Assembly: GCF_024679095.1 (NCBI RefSeq)
Contig: NC_066520.1
Coordinates: 9,846,908 to 9,910,907 of the forward strand
Length of the DNA: 64,000 bases
Direction of reading: 5' to 3'
Source of the DNA: Eriocheir sinensis
Lineage: Eukaryota > Arthropoda > Malacostraca > Decapoda > Varunidae
Position numbers and translations under genes: made by a program. The notes below the pieces were generated by a model, which did not search any database, was not told where the DNA came from, and saw only the letters and a list, made by a program, of their open reading frames with translations. Below are positions 49,861-62,559 of the stretch, in pieces (within the stretch, counting starts at the first letter, position 1; every line of letters starts with the position of its first letter).

Positions 49861-50326
49861 ATGAGGAAAGAAGGTGAAGCGATTAGGTTAAGTAAGGCAG
49901 GGTTCAGAAGACTTACGGTAGGTAGTTAAATGCTGAGCTAATGGAAGATGAACGTTGAATTTTCTTCAGAATGCGCACGTAAGGATGGCATAATAGTTAA
50001 TGTTAGCGAAAGACAAAGAATATGAAAGGTGAACAGTCAGGTTACTTAAGGCTGAGTGGAGGAGAATTATGCTGTTAACTGCTGAGCTAATGAGAGGTGA
50101 GCGTTGGTTTTCCTTCAGAATGTGCAAGGTACGTAAGATGGCGTTAGAAAGTTAGCGGAAGGGGGAGCGTCTAGGTTGCGTCAGACAGCGTTCACGAAAG
50201 TTGGGTACAAGTTGTCTTTGCTGAGATCAGATAAGCTTAAGTTTAGAGGAGTTGCATTAAGCTGGGACAAGTTTAGGTTACTAGTGAGCGGAGGTGACGG
50301 CGGAGATGCTAGGGAAGGGCTGAGGA

Positions 50327-50560
50327 AGTTAGGTTAGGTTAGGTCAAGGCCAAGTCAGGTTAGGTTAGGTAGGTTAGGTTATGTCAGGTTAGGTTAGGTG
50401 AGGCTAGGTTAGGTCAGTAAGTTAGGTTATGTTAGGTGATGCTAGGTTAGGTCAGTAAGTTAGGTTATGTCAGGTCAGATTAGGTCAGGTTGTTAGGTTA
50501 TGTCAGGTCAGATTAGGTCAGGTTACGTCTGAACTCAGGTTAGGTTAGGTTAGGTCAGGA
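50327..50560 (+). repeat. Degenerate (TTAGG)n tract
   Basis: Many TTAGG units in runs of two to three, interspersed with TCAGG and TTATGTCAGG. TTAGG is the common arthropod telomere repeat; here it is interstitial. Confidence 0.8.
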
Positions 50561-50646
50561 CTCAGGTCACTTAAGGGGCTGCAGAGGCTTTGTGTAAGGT
50601 CAATGTAGTGTCCATATCACCATTACCACCTGGCCACTTACACCAT

Positions 50647-50652
<6 letters not shown>

Positions 50653-50707
<55 letters not shown>

Positions 50708-50796
50708 AGGGGTGCTGGAGAAGTTGATAAAGTGTATAACAAGTAGAGACAACCAGCGTGATACTCCGTGCTGTGTCTTGCTTCACTATCAACAGG

Positions 50797-50834
<38 letters not shown>
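50653..50834. repeat. (CA)n and (TG)n microsatellites
   Basis: (CA)n 50653-50703 and (TG)n 50799-50834, in inverted relation. Confidence 0.96.
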
Positions 50835-50836
<2 letters not shown>

Positions 50837-50879
50837 TGATCCTCGTCGTCCATGGGTGCGCACGGTGATTAGGGAAACA

Positions 50880-51360
50880 TATCACCACCACCACCATCAC
50901 CTCCATCACCACCACCATCATCATCATCATCACCATCATCCCCCATCTCCACTACATACTTTCACAACCCCAGTCACCATCTCCATCATCACCACCTCTA
51001 CCATCACCACCATCATCATCATCACCATCATCACCATCACCCCCATCTCCACTACATGCTTTCACAACTCCAATCACCATCTCCATCATCACCACCTCTA
51101 CCACCACCACCATCATCACCATCATCACCATCACCATCATCACCATCTCCACTACATGCTTTCACAACTCCAATCACCATCTCCATCATCACCATCTCTA
51201 CTTCTACCACTATCATCACCATTACTATCGTCATCCCTAACACCATCATCATCACCACCACCTCCACTACAATATCCACCATCACCTCCACCACCACTGC
51301 ACCTCCACCACCACCTCCATCACCTTTCTCACCGTCATCACCACCATCATCACCAAATTT
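50880..51360. repeat. (CAC/CAT)n with about 100-bp higher-order repeat
   Basis: ACC/ATC trinucleotides punctuated by TCCACTACATGCTTTCACAA at about 50947, 51046 and 51148. The His-rich frame is an artefact. Confidence 0.9.
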
Positions 51361-51462
51361 ACCTGACAAAACCTGTTGATGACCTCCTCGTGTTGGAAAA
51401 AAAAAGTTTGGAAAAAATATCAAAGTTTTCCTGATTGAACAAAGCAGATTATGGAGATGTGT

Positions 51463-51859
<397 letters not shown>

Positions 51860-51862
<3 letters not shown>

Positions 51863-52397
51863 AACACAGGCAACCAACCAAGCAACCAACACCATGACCG
51901 CTAAACCAGACAGATGTGCAGACAGACAGACAGATAAAGACGAAGAAAGTACATACCGTCAGGCAAATCAGCAGCAAGTCAGCATCAGCAGCGGTCTTTG
52001 TCTCAGTGCTGACGTGGATTGATTATTTTTTTTCTTTTTTTTTTTTTAGTTTGATTGTGTGTGTGTGTGGTGTTGATAGCTGTTGCGTGTCCATTTGCCT
52101 CCCTCTCTCCCTCTTTCTCTCTCCCTCTCTTTCTTCTTTCTCTCCCTCTTTTTCATCTGTATTCTGTTTTTCCTTTTATCTCTTGTTTTCCTCTTTACCA
52201 CCTCTTCTTTCTTTTTCTCTTCTTTTCCTTACTTTTCTTTCCTTTTCTCTCCCATGTCCTCCCTTCGTTTATTCTCCCTCCTACTCCTCCATCTTCCTCT
52301 CCCTTCCTACTCTTTCCTCTCCCATGTTCTCTCTTCGTTTCCTCTCTCCCATCCCACGCTTCTTTCTTTTTCTTTCCCTTGTCCTGTCACACGCCCC

Positions 52398-52398
<1 letters not shown>
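51860..52398. other. MXD intron 2, pyrimidine-rich
   Basis: T-run at 52027-52048, then TTCTTTCTCTCCC-type sequence; no gene recognised. Confidence 0.5.

Positions 52399-52459
<61 letters not shown>
52399..52459. repeat. (CT)n microsatellite
   Basis: About 60 bp of CT. Confidence 0.96.
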
Positions 52460-52529
52460 ACCCCCTTCAGCCACCCCGACAGCTGGTAAGCGACGACTGC
52501 GATATGCGAGGGTGGTGAGAGTGTGAAAA

Positions 52530-52945
52530 CGTGCGGGGCGGGCTGGCAGGGGAGAGGGGAAGGGTGCAGGGGCGTTAGGGTGAGGTGGAAAGGGTTGGGG
52601 TAAAGGGAAGGGTGGTGGTGGAAGGGGCAAGGGCGTTAGAGTGAGCTGGAAGGGGGTGGGGGTAAAGGGAGGGTATCATAAGTGGTTGGGGGGAAGGGGG
52701 AGCGTTAGGATGAGCTTGAAGGGGTGGGGGTAAAGGATGAGTGGGAGGGGCGTCAAGGGTAAAGGGGGGGGGTCGTTTGGAGGTGGTTGTGGGGATGGGG
52801 AGGCGTTAGGGTGAGCTGGAAGGGGTGGGGTGAAGGGAGAGTATTACTAGTGTGGGGGGAGGCGTTAGGGTGAGCTGGAAGGGGTGGGGTGAAGGGAGAG
52901 TATCACTAGTGTGGGGGGAGGCGATAGGGTGAGCTGGAAGGGGTG
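52530..52945. repeat. G-rich minisatellite, about 55-60 bp unit
   Basis: Repeated GCGTTAGGGTGAGCTGGAAG followed by GGGTGGGG and AAGGGAGAGTAT. The last three units are nearly identical. Confidence 0.85.
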
Positions 52946-53109
52946 GAAGCAAAAGGGGTGTCGTTATCGGTTGTTTGGTAGGCAGGACGCGATGTGAGCT
53001 CTTCTTGCACTAGGGAAAGGGACGTCACATATAGGCTAATCTCTTGCTCTTGACTTGGCAACTCTCAAACCCATGTCATCCTCACCTCGTCACACCTAAT
53101 CTATTCTTC
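52946..53109 (+). repeat. Dispersed direct repeat of about 160 bp, copy B
   Basis: Second copy of the segment at 48041-48198, about 4.9 kb away in the same orientation. Confidence 0.85.
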
Positions 53110-53169
53110 ATAACGTTCAGCTTATTATGTAAACGTGATTCTGGTTTGAGAGTAGCGTCTGTATAGGGG

Positions 53170-53580
53170 CAGTAACTCAACCTAACTCACCAACACGCAC
53201 AGCCAAGTTAACCTCACCTAACCTAACGTAACCTAACTCCACCTCACCACACTAACTCACCTAATATATTCTTCTTAGAGTTCAGCTTATGCAAACGTGA
53301 TTCTGGTTGAGCGTAGCGTCTGTATGTGTGGACGGTAACCTAATTTAGCAGTATTCAATCAAGCGTAACCTTATCATACCTAAACACACCGTAACTCACC
53401 TAATTTTCCTAACGTTCAGCTTGTTTATACGTCATTCTTGTTTAGTGTAGCATCTGTATATGGGCAGTTAAACCAAGCAACACTCAAACCCCCAATCTCA
53501 CCTAACCTAACCTTACCTACCCTAACCTAACCTAACCTTACCTAACTTAACCTAACCTAACCTTACCCCAACCTCCCCTT
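53170..53580 (-). repeat. Degenerate CCTAA-rich tandem repeat
   Basis: Units of about 120-130 bp (ACGTTCAGCTTATGCAAACG, CTGTATAGGGGCAGT) separated by CCTAA/CTTAC runs, the reverse complement of TTAGG. Confidence 0.75.
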
Positions 53581-53837
53581 AACTCGTCTGATTTTCTTAC
53601 GTTCATCTTGTGCATACGTCACCCCGATTATAATGCAACGTCTATTTATATGCAGCACTCCACCCTACCTCACCCCACACACCCCACCTCTTAATGTCCA
53701 ACTCGTGCAGCATCGGACTGGTTTGAGTGTGGCGTGTGTGTAGCCCATATGCACGAGCCCAGCCCAGCCGCCCCGCACATGAGAGGCGTAACAGAACACG
53801 TGCGCGGATGAAGCAAGTCGGCCCCAGAGTTGGCATT

Positions 53838-54560
53838 CTCAGACACTATGACCTCTCACGTCAACTATTTCCACAGGGCGAAAAGGAGTTTAATCGGGTT
53901 TTCATTACTGTTTTTCACGTTCATGGTACAGAGGAGGGGTTAAACTACCACCAGGGTTATAAAAGTACCTCTGGAAATGCCCCAAACTCCCACGAAAGCT
54001 TAGTCAGATGGTACAGAGGAGAGGTTAAACTACCACCAGGGTTTTAAAAGTACCTCTGGAAACGCATCAAACTCCCACGAAAGCTTAGTCAAATGGTACA
54101 GAGGAGGGGTTAAACTACCACCAGGGTTATAAAAGTACCTCTGGAAATGCCCCAAACTCCCACGAAAGCTTAGTCAAATGGTACAGAGGAGGGATTAAAC
54201 TAGCACCAGGGTTATAAAAGTACCTCTGGAAACCCCCCAAACTCCCACGAAAGCTTAATCAAATGGTACAGAGGAGGGGTTAAACTACCACCAGGGTTAT
54301 AAAAGTACCTCTGGAAACGCATCAAACTCCCACGAAAGCTTAGTCAAATGGTACAGAGGAGGGGTTAAACTACCACCAGGGTTATAAAAGTACCTCTGGA
54401 AATGCCCCAAACTCCCACGAGAGCTTAATCAAATGGTACAGAGGAGGGGTTAAACTACCACCAGGGTTTTAAAAGTACCTCTGGAAATGCCCCAAACTCC
54501 CACGAAAGCTTAATCAAATCTGTGTGCTTGGCCTCCGAAAGTTTAAGAATATGGCCCCAG
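53838..54560 (-). mobile_element. MITE family copy whose core is expanded into a tandem array
   Basis: The left part (TCAACTATTTCCACAGGGCG, GTTTTTCACGTTCATGGTAC) and the right end (GTTTAAGAATATGGCCCCAG) are family ends. The middle is amplified (53923-54517). Confidence 0.8.
53923..54517. repeat. 85-bp tandem array, exactly 7 units
   Basis: ATGGTACAGAGGAGGGGTTA starts at 53923, 54008, 54093, 54178, 54263, 54348 and 54433, a constant 85-bp period without indels. Variants GAAATGCCCC, GAAACGCATC and GAAACCCCCC distinguish units. Confidence 0.95.
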
Positions 54561-54851
54561 GAGCTCCGCACATGAGAGGCGTAACAAAACACGTGCAGGG
54601 ATGAAGCAAGGCAGCAGCAGCAGGAGCTTATGTTTTCTGGGCGTGCAAGTGAAAGTGATGCTGCCTGTCCGTCTGTTTGTGGTGACCGTGTTGGCTGCCA
54701 GTTGATGTTTTGTTTACTTGAAGGATAGGACGAGAGAGAGAGAGAGAGCGAGCGAGCGAGCGAGAGGGGATCCATGATTGACAGGTTGGCGGCAGGTGGG
54801 CATCTCATAGACAGGTGCAGACACTGGGTCTTAGCGGCACTGAAGGCCACA

Positions 54852-54855
<4 letters not shown>

Positions 54856-54922
<67 letters not shown>

Positions 54923-54996
54923 CCCATTCAGAAATACTTGTGCAAGAGAAAGGTCACGGGTTCAGTTGAGTTGAGTTGCAGTTCTGTGTGTGTGTG

Positions 54997-55030
<34 letters not shown>

Positions 55031-55059
55031 AAGAGTACATACCAGTTTCATGCAGTAAT

Positions 55060-55129
<70 letters not shown>
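54856..55129. repeat. (CT)n, (TG)n and (GA)n microsatellites
   Basis: (CT)n 54856-54918, (TG)n 54984-55030, (GA)n 55062-55129. The outer arrays are mutually complementary. Confidence 0.96.
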
Positions 55130-55131
<2 letters not shown>

Positions 55132-55299
55132 GGGGTAAGTGTCGAGTGGTCAGACGCAGCCCTAAGGAACGCCACTAGCAAGACATTATAGTGAACACCG
55201 TCACATGCGACCTTAGAACCATCAATGGGAAGGTGAACGAGTCTCATAACTACACAAAAAGAAAAACAATAATAGGGCAGTCAATATGGAGGCAGAAAA

Positions 55300-56490
55300 G
55301 CTTGTTCCTGAATCTCATATCTACTCTTACCATCCTAATGAATTGTCAGAGTGCTTTTATCTTATCTGTCTACGTAATCCAGTAACCTATCCTCTCTAAG
55401 TATACTCTAATCTCATATCTACTCTTACCATCCTTGTCTTGCTAGGCTGCTTTTGTTTTGTCTGTCCACGTAATCCAGTAACCTAACCTAACACAGCCGT
55501 AGACAGTCCAACCTCACCTAACATAATCGAGCCCTTTACCTAACCTCTCTAGGCACTCTAGTCTCATATCTTCTCTCACTATCCTAATGACATGAATGAT
55601 TGGTCTTATTTTGTCTGTCCACGTAATCCAGTAACCTAACCTAACCCAGCCATAGACAGTCCAACCTCACCTAACATAATCGAGCCCTTTACCTAACCAC
55701 TCTTAAGTACTCTAGTCTCATTTCTTCTCTCACTATCCTAATGACATGAGAGATTGGTCTTATTATGTCTGTCCACGGTATCCAGTATCCTAACCTAACC
55801 CAGCCATAGACAGTCCAACCTCACCTAACATAATCGAGCCCTTTACCTAACCTCTCTAAGTACTCTTGTCTCATTTCTTCTCTCACTATCCTAATGACAT
55901 GAGAGATTGGTCTTATTATGTTTGTCCTCGGTATCCAGTAACCTAACCTAACCTAACCCAGCCACAACCACAGCTAAGCCAGCCTCACCTAACATAACCT
56001 AACGCCTACCTGACCTCTAAGTACTCTAATCTTATATCTACTCTTACCATCCTAGTGACTTGCCAGATTGCTTTTGTTATGTCTGTCCCTCGTAATCCGG
56101 TAACCTAACCTAACTAACCCAGCCACAACCACACCTAACATAACCTAACGCCTACCTGACCTCTCTATAAGTACTCTAATCTCATATCTACTCTTATCAT
56201 CCAAGTGACTTCCCAGGTTGGTTTTATAAGGTTTGTTCACGCTATCCAGTAAACTAACCTAACTTAACCCAGCCACACCCACATCCAAACCTACCCCACC
56301 TAACATAACATAACCCTCTACCTAACCTCTCTAAGTACTCTAATCTCATATCTTTTCTTACTATCCTAATTGGCTTCCCAGGGAGCTTTCTTTTTTATTG
56401 TGTCTGTCCACGTAAACCAGTAATCTAACCTAATCCAGCCAAACCTGCTAAGCCAACCTCACCTAACCTAACCTAACCTCTCTAAGTACT
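55300..56490. repeat. Satellite, about 150-160 bp unit with CCTAA runs, about 8 copies
   Basis: Units contain CTAAGTACTCTAATCTCATA, CACTATCCTAATGAC, TGTCTGTCCACGTAATCCAG and TAACCTAACCTAACCCAGCC. Spacing is mostly 145-172 bp. Confidence 0.9.
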
Positions 56491-56641
56491 CTTCCTCCAG
56501 CTGCTGAGTCGATGAGAAGGAGAACGGGGAGTGTCAGCTGATGGGGGAAAAATCGCTAATATTGGAGATGGTATTCATTAGGAAGCAGATAAATCAATAA
56601 AGGTCCATAGATGTTTTAGTACTCCCATATTGGAAGAGTTA

Positions 56642-56880
56642 GAGGCCCTTATTCTCAAACATTTCAGGCTTACACACCCTCATTGTGTAAGACTTTGGTA
56701 GAGGTTGTGTTAGTATTTCCATGGATAGTTTTATGAGCCTAGTCTGACAAGGGCGTCTGCACCGTGAGTATGAGGAACGCTAATGAGAACGTGACTGATC
56801 TCATTTGTGGCCTTTGTAAATGTTTGTTGTGAGAGCCGAAAGCGTTAGAAAACACGGCTCATAAGGTCGTAGGAAGGATG
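56642..56880 (+). mobile_element. Dispersed MITE family, near full-length copy
   Basis: Starts GGCCCTTATTCTCAAACATT and contains GTATTTCCATGGATAGTTTT, GAGCCTAGTCTGACAAGG, TTGTGGCCTTTGTAAATG and TTGTTGTGAGAGCCGAAAGC. Confidence 0.8.
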
Positions 56881-57361
56881 CTGAAGCCACTCAAGGGGAG
56901 ATGTTTTAACAGGGGAGTGGAAGGCTGAATATGAGTTGTATACGGTAGAAGACATTTTCCTTCCTCGACGAGACTTCTGACACATGACCGAAACGACATG
57001 CGTACAAAATAGGTTTTCATTAAGGTGTGTTCTCCTGTTAGTACGCACCAGTCCCGTTCGTGTTCATCTCGAGGAAAAAAATAATGCTAAATCAGGAAAG
57101 TTAAGCTGACATATTGAAACGAATCGACCTCCCCACCTAAAAAAAAAAAAAAAAAAAATAAAATAAAAAAAAAAGCAAAAAAAAAAAAAAAACCCACCAC
57201 GATAACAAGTCCCTTTTTTTTTTTATAATAGTTTCATTTTAGATCTCACCGTAATTTCCCAGACTAGTTTTCAGATCTCCAGAGTGAAATGGATGACCCT
57301 CAGTGGCGACCTCTAACGGGAACAGCCAGAAAAAAGAAGACGTTTACAGTTAAGTAGGAAA
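56881..57361. other. MXD intron 2, no exon seen
   Basis: Includes poly-A stretches at 57139-57192; otherwise no recognisable feature. Confidence 0.45.
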
Positions 57362-58430
57362 TGGACTGATGCCTACAATTTTGCGATCATACCATTTTAC
57401 GGGAAACGGAATTGCAGCGGTAGGTTGGAGGAGAAATCAGCAGGGAAGCAACAAGAAGAAGAAGAAGAAGACTTTAATATTCCCAGAGTTAAAGTACAAA
57501 ATGGCCTGGTGCGTACATATTAGCAATCAAACTCTATTACGTGAGACAGAGTAGCAGCGGTAGGTAGGAGGAGAAATCAGCAGGAAAACAACCAGAAGAA
57601 GAATAAGAAGACTTTAATATTCCCACAGTTAGAGTACAAAATGGACTAGTGCGTACAATTTAGCAATCAAACTCTATTACGTGAGACAGAGTAGCAGCGG
57701 TGTGAGGAGAAATCATCAGGAAAAATCATCAGGAAAACAACCAGAAGAATAAGAAGAAGAAGACTTTAATATTCCCACAGTTAAAGTACAAAATGGCCTG
57801 GTGCGTACATATTAGCAATCAAACTCTATTACGTGAGACAGAGTAGCAGCGGTGGGAGGAGAAATCATCAGGAAAACAATCAGAAGAAGAAGAATAAGAA
57901 GACTTTAATATTCCCACAGTTAAAGTACAAAATGGACTGGTGCGTACAAATTAGCAATCAAACTCTATTACGTGAGACAGAGTAGCAGCGGTGGGAGGAG
58001 AAATCATCAGGAAAACAATCAGAAGAAGAAGAAGAAGAAGACTTTAATATTCCCCCAGTTAAAGTACAAAATGGCCTGGTGCGTACAATTTAGTGATCAA
58101 ACTCTATTACGTGAGACAGAGTAGCAGCGGTAGGAGGAGAAATCATCAGGAAAACAATCAGAAGAAGAAGAAGAAGACTTTAAAATTCCCAGAGTTAAAG
58201 TACAAAATGGCCTGGTGCGTACATATTAGCAATCAAACTCTATTACGTGAGACAGAGTAGCAGCGGTGGGAGGAGAAATCATCAGGAAAACAACCAGAAG
58301 AATAAGAATAAGAAGACTAATATTCCCACACTTAAAGTACTAAATGGCCTGGTGCGTACAAATTAGCGATCATACTCTACTACAGACGAAATAGCAGCGG
58401 TAGGAGAGGAGAAATCATCAGGGAATCAAG
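57362..58430. repeat. Satellite, about 140-bp unit, 8 copies
   Basis: Each unit has GCAGCGGTAGGAGGAGAAAT, AGAAGAAGAAGACTTTAATA, TTCCCACAGTTAAAGTACAA and ATCAAACTCTATTACGTGAG. Spacing is 131-154 bp, with length differences in the AAG tract. Confidence 0.9.
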
Positions 58431-58911
58431 CGTTGCAGCGTTCAAGACAGTAGCTGAAGGATACTAACCCCAATGTAAAAGTTGCCCCATGAAGGACGTG
58501 GGAGACGAGCGTGTGGGAGGAGGAACGCCAGCACGGAAGCACGGGTTTTGGGGTCACATCAAAGCGGACTCTCATGTGGGCGTGTGAGTTGCCAACTGTT
58601 AGGCGTAAACAAACCCTGACTCACCTTAATAAGCTCAGGTGAGTGGCCGACACGCAGGGTGGTGAGGCGCCAACCGAAAACAAGACTTCAACAACAACAA
58701 CAATAAAACCATATCAGAACTACTATGCGTTTCAGGCGCCATGTCACACAGTTTTTCGAATATAACATTTTAACAAAGCGTCGGACAAGGATGGTATTTT
58801 GGAAGACGATGATTGAGACCCCGACCTAATTGACAAAAATAGGCTTAGGTGCCAAATGTGGATGATTACGGCATTTGTAAGAGTAACTATAAGGTAAACT
58901 TCGCTAAAATA
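58431..58911. other. MXD intron 2, no exon seen
   Basis: Unique sequence; no repeat or exon recognised. Confidence 0.4.
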
Positions 58912-59141
58912 TACATATTCTTAAACATTTCGGAGCTTACACACCCACATTTGATTGGGGTTTTGTAGAGTATGTGTTAGTATTCCCGTGGCTAGTCTTA
59001 TGAGCCGAGTGATAGTTGGAAAGGCTTCTGCACCGTGAAAGTGGAAAAAAAAAAAAAAACGAGAACCCAACCAATCTCCTTTGTGGCCTTTGGGAATATT
59101 TTTACTGAAAGCCCAAAACGTCTTGAAAATACGGGCTCTAG
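58912..59141 (+). mobile_element. Dispersed MITE family, near full-length copy
   Basis: Starts ATACATATTCTTAAACATTT and ends CGTCTTGAAAATACGGGCTC, so both terminal inverted repeats are visible. The interior includes GTATTCCCGTGGCTAGTCTT and AGAACCCAACCAATCTCC. Confidence 0.85.
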
Positions 59142-59615
59142 AAACAAATACACTGATAGATGTAGTGTATATTGCCTGCAGGACATACATTGCAAAATAC
59201 GTATAATACAGAATAGAAAACGTCATCATAGAATCAGAGAGACATACAGGTAGGTAGATAGATAAACAGATAGATAGGTACTCTTTACTTTTATCTTTTA
59301 TGGGAGCGGCGAGTAGCGGGCTTTTTTTTGTACCCTTTTCGTTGCCCTTAAGCCGTGTCCTCTGATGTAAAAAAAATATATATAGTTTCTCGACTGGAAA
59401 ACATACATATAATACACAGGTACATACACACAATACAGAAAAACGAAACGAGTACAGGTGTAACGTGATGGGAAGCACTACCACAGCAGGTGAACACGTT
59501 GGCAATGCAGGTAACGACGCAGGTGAGGTGGAATCATGCAAAGAAGACGGCTCCACCCCTCCACCCCTACCGCGGCCTTCCTGCTCAAACTTTCTACTCA
59601 GGCTCATCATCCGCG
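59142..59615. other. MXD intron 2, possible retrotransposon tail
   Basis: 59285-59385 (GGGAGCGGCGAGTAGCGGGC, then TTGCCCTTAAGCCGTGTCCT and an A run) has the look of a short 3' end of a retroposon. The remainder shows nothing. Confidence 0.35.
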
Positions 59616-60300
59616 TGCTGTCTGACTCACTAAATGCAAAACGTTACCCACTACCTTCACCATTTCATCATTTTAACTGATACACATTTTAGAGCAATCA
59701 TCTAAGACTATTTCCTCCCTCCTTTTACTTATATATAAACTACAAACACTTATATATACTTTGTCTTGCTGTCTGACTTACGAATGCAAAACGTTAACCA
59801 GCACCTTTGCCATTTCATCATTTTAACTGATATACACTTTAGAACAATCATCTTAAGACTATTTCCTCCCTCCTTTTACTTATATATAAACTACAAACAC
59901 TTATATATACTTTGTCTTGCTGTCTGACTTACGAATGCAAAACGTTAACCAGCACCTTTGCCATTTCATCATTTTAACTGATATACACTTTAGTACAATC
60001 ATCTTAAGACTATTTCCTCCCTCCTTTTACTTCTGATATAAGCTACAAACATATAAACTTTTTCTTGCTGTTTGACTTAGAATGCAAAACTTTAACCAGT
60101 GCCTTCACATCTTCATCCCCTTTGCTTGTATACGCTCTGGAACAGTCATCTTCTTTTCCTTTTTCCTATTGTCTAAGCCTTACTAACTTGCTGTCTTGCG
60201 GTTTGACTTACTAAATGCTAAACGTCAACCAGTACCTTCTCTTCTTCATCCCTTTAGCTTTTATACGTTCGGGGACAATCATCATTAAACTGTATATCCT
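59616..60300. repeat. Satellite, about 150-bp unit, 5 copies
   Basis: TTGCTGTCTGACTTACGAAT, GCAAAACGTTAACCAG and TTTCCTCCCTCCTTTTACTT repeat at about 59616, 59767, 59918, 60066 and 60196. The inner copies are nearly identical. Confidence 0.9.
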
Positions 60301-62340
60301 CCTCCTTATTACTTCTATAAAGGGCATTTTTTGGGTCTTAGTATATGGACAAAAAAAACGCATTGCTGGGATATATTTCTTCCTTTTCTCAGCCTTTCGT
60401 CCGTCATCTTATACCGTAAAATAAAAAGATGCTGACATTTTTTTTTCTTAGCTTTTAGTCTATCATACCTTACTAAAAAGATGATAGTAAATAAAGTAAC
60501 TAAACTACGAGAGTAAAGCAACGAAGTGTGGGTTATGACGTTTGTCCTCTCGACGACCACGAAGGTAAAGGAAGGTGTGTTTGAGGCGCAGGTGTGTGAG
60601 GGGGGAGTGATTCTAAGCGAGCCAAGTGACCCCCCCCCCACTCTCCCTCCCTCCCCCTTACTTCTTCTTGCTCTTCTTCTACTTCTCCTTGCTCTTCTTC
60701 TACTTCTTCTTTCTCTTCTTTTACTTCTTGCTCTTCTTCTACTTCTTGTTCTTCTACCATTTCTTCGTCTTGGTGTTCTTGTTCTCGTTCTTCGTGTTCT
60801 TCTTCTTTCTTTCTTTTGCTCTGTATCGCTTCGTAGGTCCTCCTCTTAATCATCTCTTCTGCTAACTGTCAAACTGCTTTTCAGCCGCATTACACTTTAT
60901 CATCATCATCATCATCTTCTCATTCTTCATCATCTTTTACTTAATTTTCTTCAGTCTTCTTCGTCACACCCACGTCAGCACCTTCACCCAACGACACCCC
61001 TGCAGCCTTTCACGCAACCCTCGTCCCCCCCGCCGTCATTACGTGCATTATTCTCGAGGCGATAGAACGAAGGAACGCCCGCCCTTCGCTGGATCGGAAA
61101 ACGCCTAACTTTACCTCATGGCAGAAAGCTCCCCAAGTTATGCCTCCAAAACTAATCTGAAGTTTTGAAAATAGGATAGATAAAGAGGAGGAGGAGGAGG
61201 AGTAGGAGGAGTTGGTGGCGTTACTGGCTGGCAGGGAGAGGCAGGGTACGTGACAGGGAGGGAGGGAGAGAGGGAGGAGGAGGAGGAAAGGGGAAGGAGC
61301 TGAATGCCAAACAACGTCACATCTTAGAAGTTTAAAGCTACGTGACTTTTCCAAACAGTAATCTCCCCTTCTCCTCCTCCTCTTCTTCGTCCTCTTTCCC
61401 CTCCCCTTCCTCCTCTTCTTCGTCCTCCTCGTTCTCTTCTTCGTCCTCTTCTTCGTTCTCCTCTTCGTTCACATCGTCTTCCTCTTCTTCGTTCTTCTCT
61501 TCCTCCTCGCCCTTGTCCTCCTCCCTCGCTTACTCCTATTCCTTCTGGTTCTGTTTCTCCCTCTACTTGTTTCTACCTTTATCCTCCACCTCTTCCTCTT
61601 CCTCCTCCTCGTGCAACTCTTGATCCGCTTTGTCCATTTCCTTATCCTATTTCTTCCTTAAAAACATTCACCCCTTCGTCCTCCTCCTCCTCTTCTTCCT
61701 CCTTCGGTAGATTGCACATGTCTCCCGCTACCTGCTGTCTTGGTCCTTGCTTTGCCTGACCTCTGCTGACTGACTGACTGACTGCCTCGCCTGCTGCCTC
61801 CTCCCCCACCCCACCTACTCCCTACTCCTGCTTGCGTGTGTTCCTTGTTTGTGTAGTTTCAGCTCCTACCTCCTCCTCCACCTCCTCCTCCTCCTCCCCC
61901 GCCTCCGCCACTCCCTCCTTCAACACTATTTCATGCCCACTCCATTTTTCTCCACCGCTCGAGGCGAGTGCTGTTGCTTCTTCCTTTTTGGTCGTGTTTT
62001 TTTTTTTTTTTTTTTTTGGTTGGTTTTGTTTTTTTTTTTTTTGTGCGTCGTGGCGCGCACTTGCTGGGTTGCTTGCTTGCTTCTGTTCACTTCTATTTTT
62101 AATTTTTTACTCACTCGCTACTAGCTCCTGTGTGTGTGTGTGTGTGTGTGTAAATCTGCCTTCTTCTTACCTACCTGTGCGAACTTACCTATATACCTAC
62201 CTGTGTACCTATCCACTCACCTACCTTTCTGTCTATCTTCATTCACCTGTACCTACCCCACCTACTAACCAAATATCAGTCTCCCCTATTTCCCATTCCA
62301 CCATCCCTACCTACCTACCTACCTACCTACCTACCTTCCC
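60301..62340. other. MXD intron 2, pyrimidine-rich low-complexity
   Basis: CTTCTTCTACTT tracts (60640-60830), (CATCAT)n at 60900-60920, CCTCCTCTTCTTCG tracts (61350-61700), T-runs near 61998-62042, (TG)n 62130-62150 and (CCTA)n 62305-62335. No exon recognised. Confidence 0.6.
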
Positions 62341-62559
62341 ACTCACCTTATAGTACGTACCTCAGTTGCTGGTGTATTCTAACTTTCCGTCTCTGTCTCC
62401 GTCCCCTTCCTGCGCCGTTATCCGTTCATTTGTTAGTTGTCGGGCCGCTCTTGCAAGCCCGCCCCCGCGCGTAAGGTCTCCCTGGATAGCGGGCTGTAGG
62501 GCTGGCGGGCTGGAGGGCGGGTTCCTGCTTCTGCTCCTGCTCCTCTGTGGCTGTATCGT

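Noticed and set aside
50712..51434. His/Ser-rich 240-codon frame
   Set aside because: CAC/CAT repeat translation; no non-repeat domain.
53923..54517. Regular 85-bp repeats resembling a CRISPR array
   Set aside because: Units are head-to-tail with no unique spacers, and the host is clearly a eukaryote.
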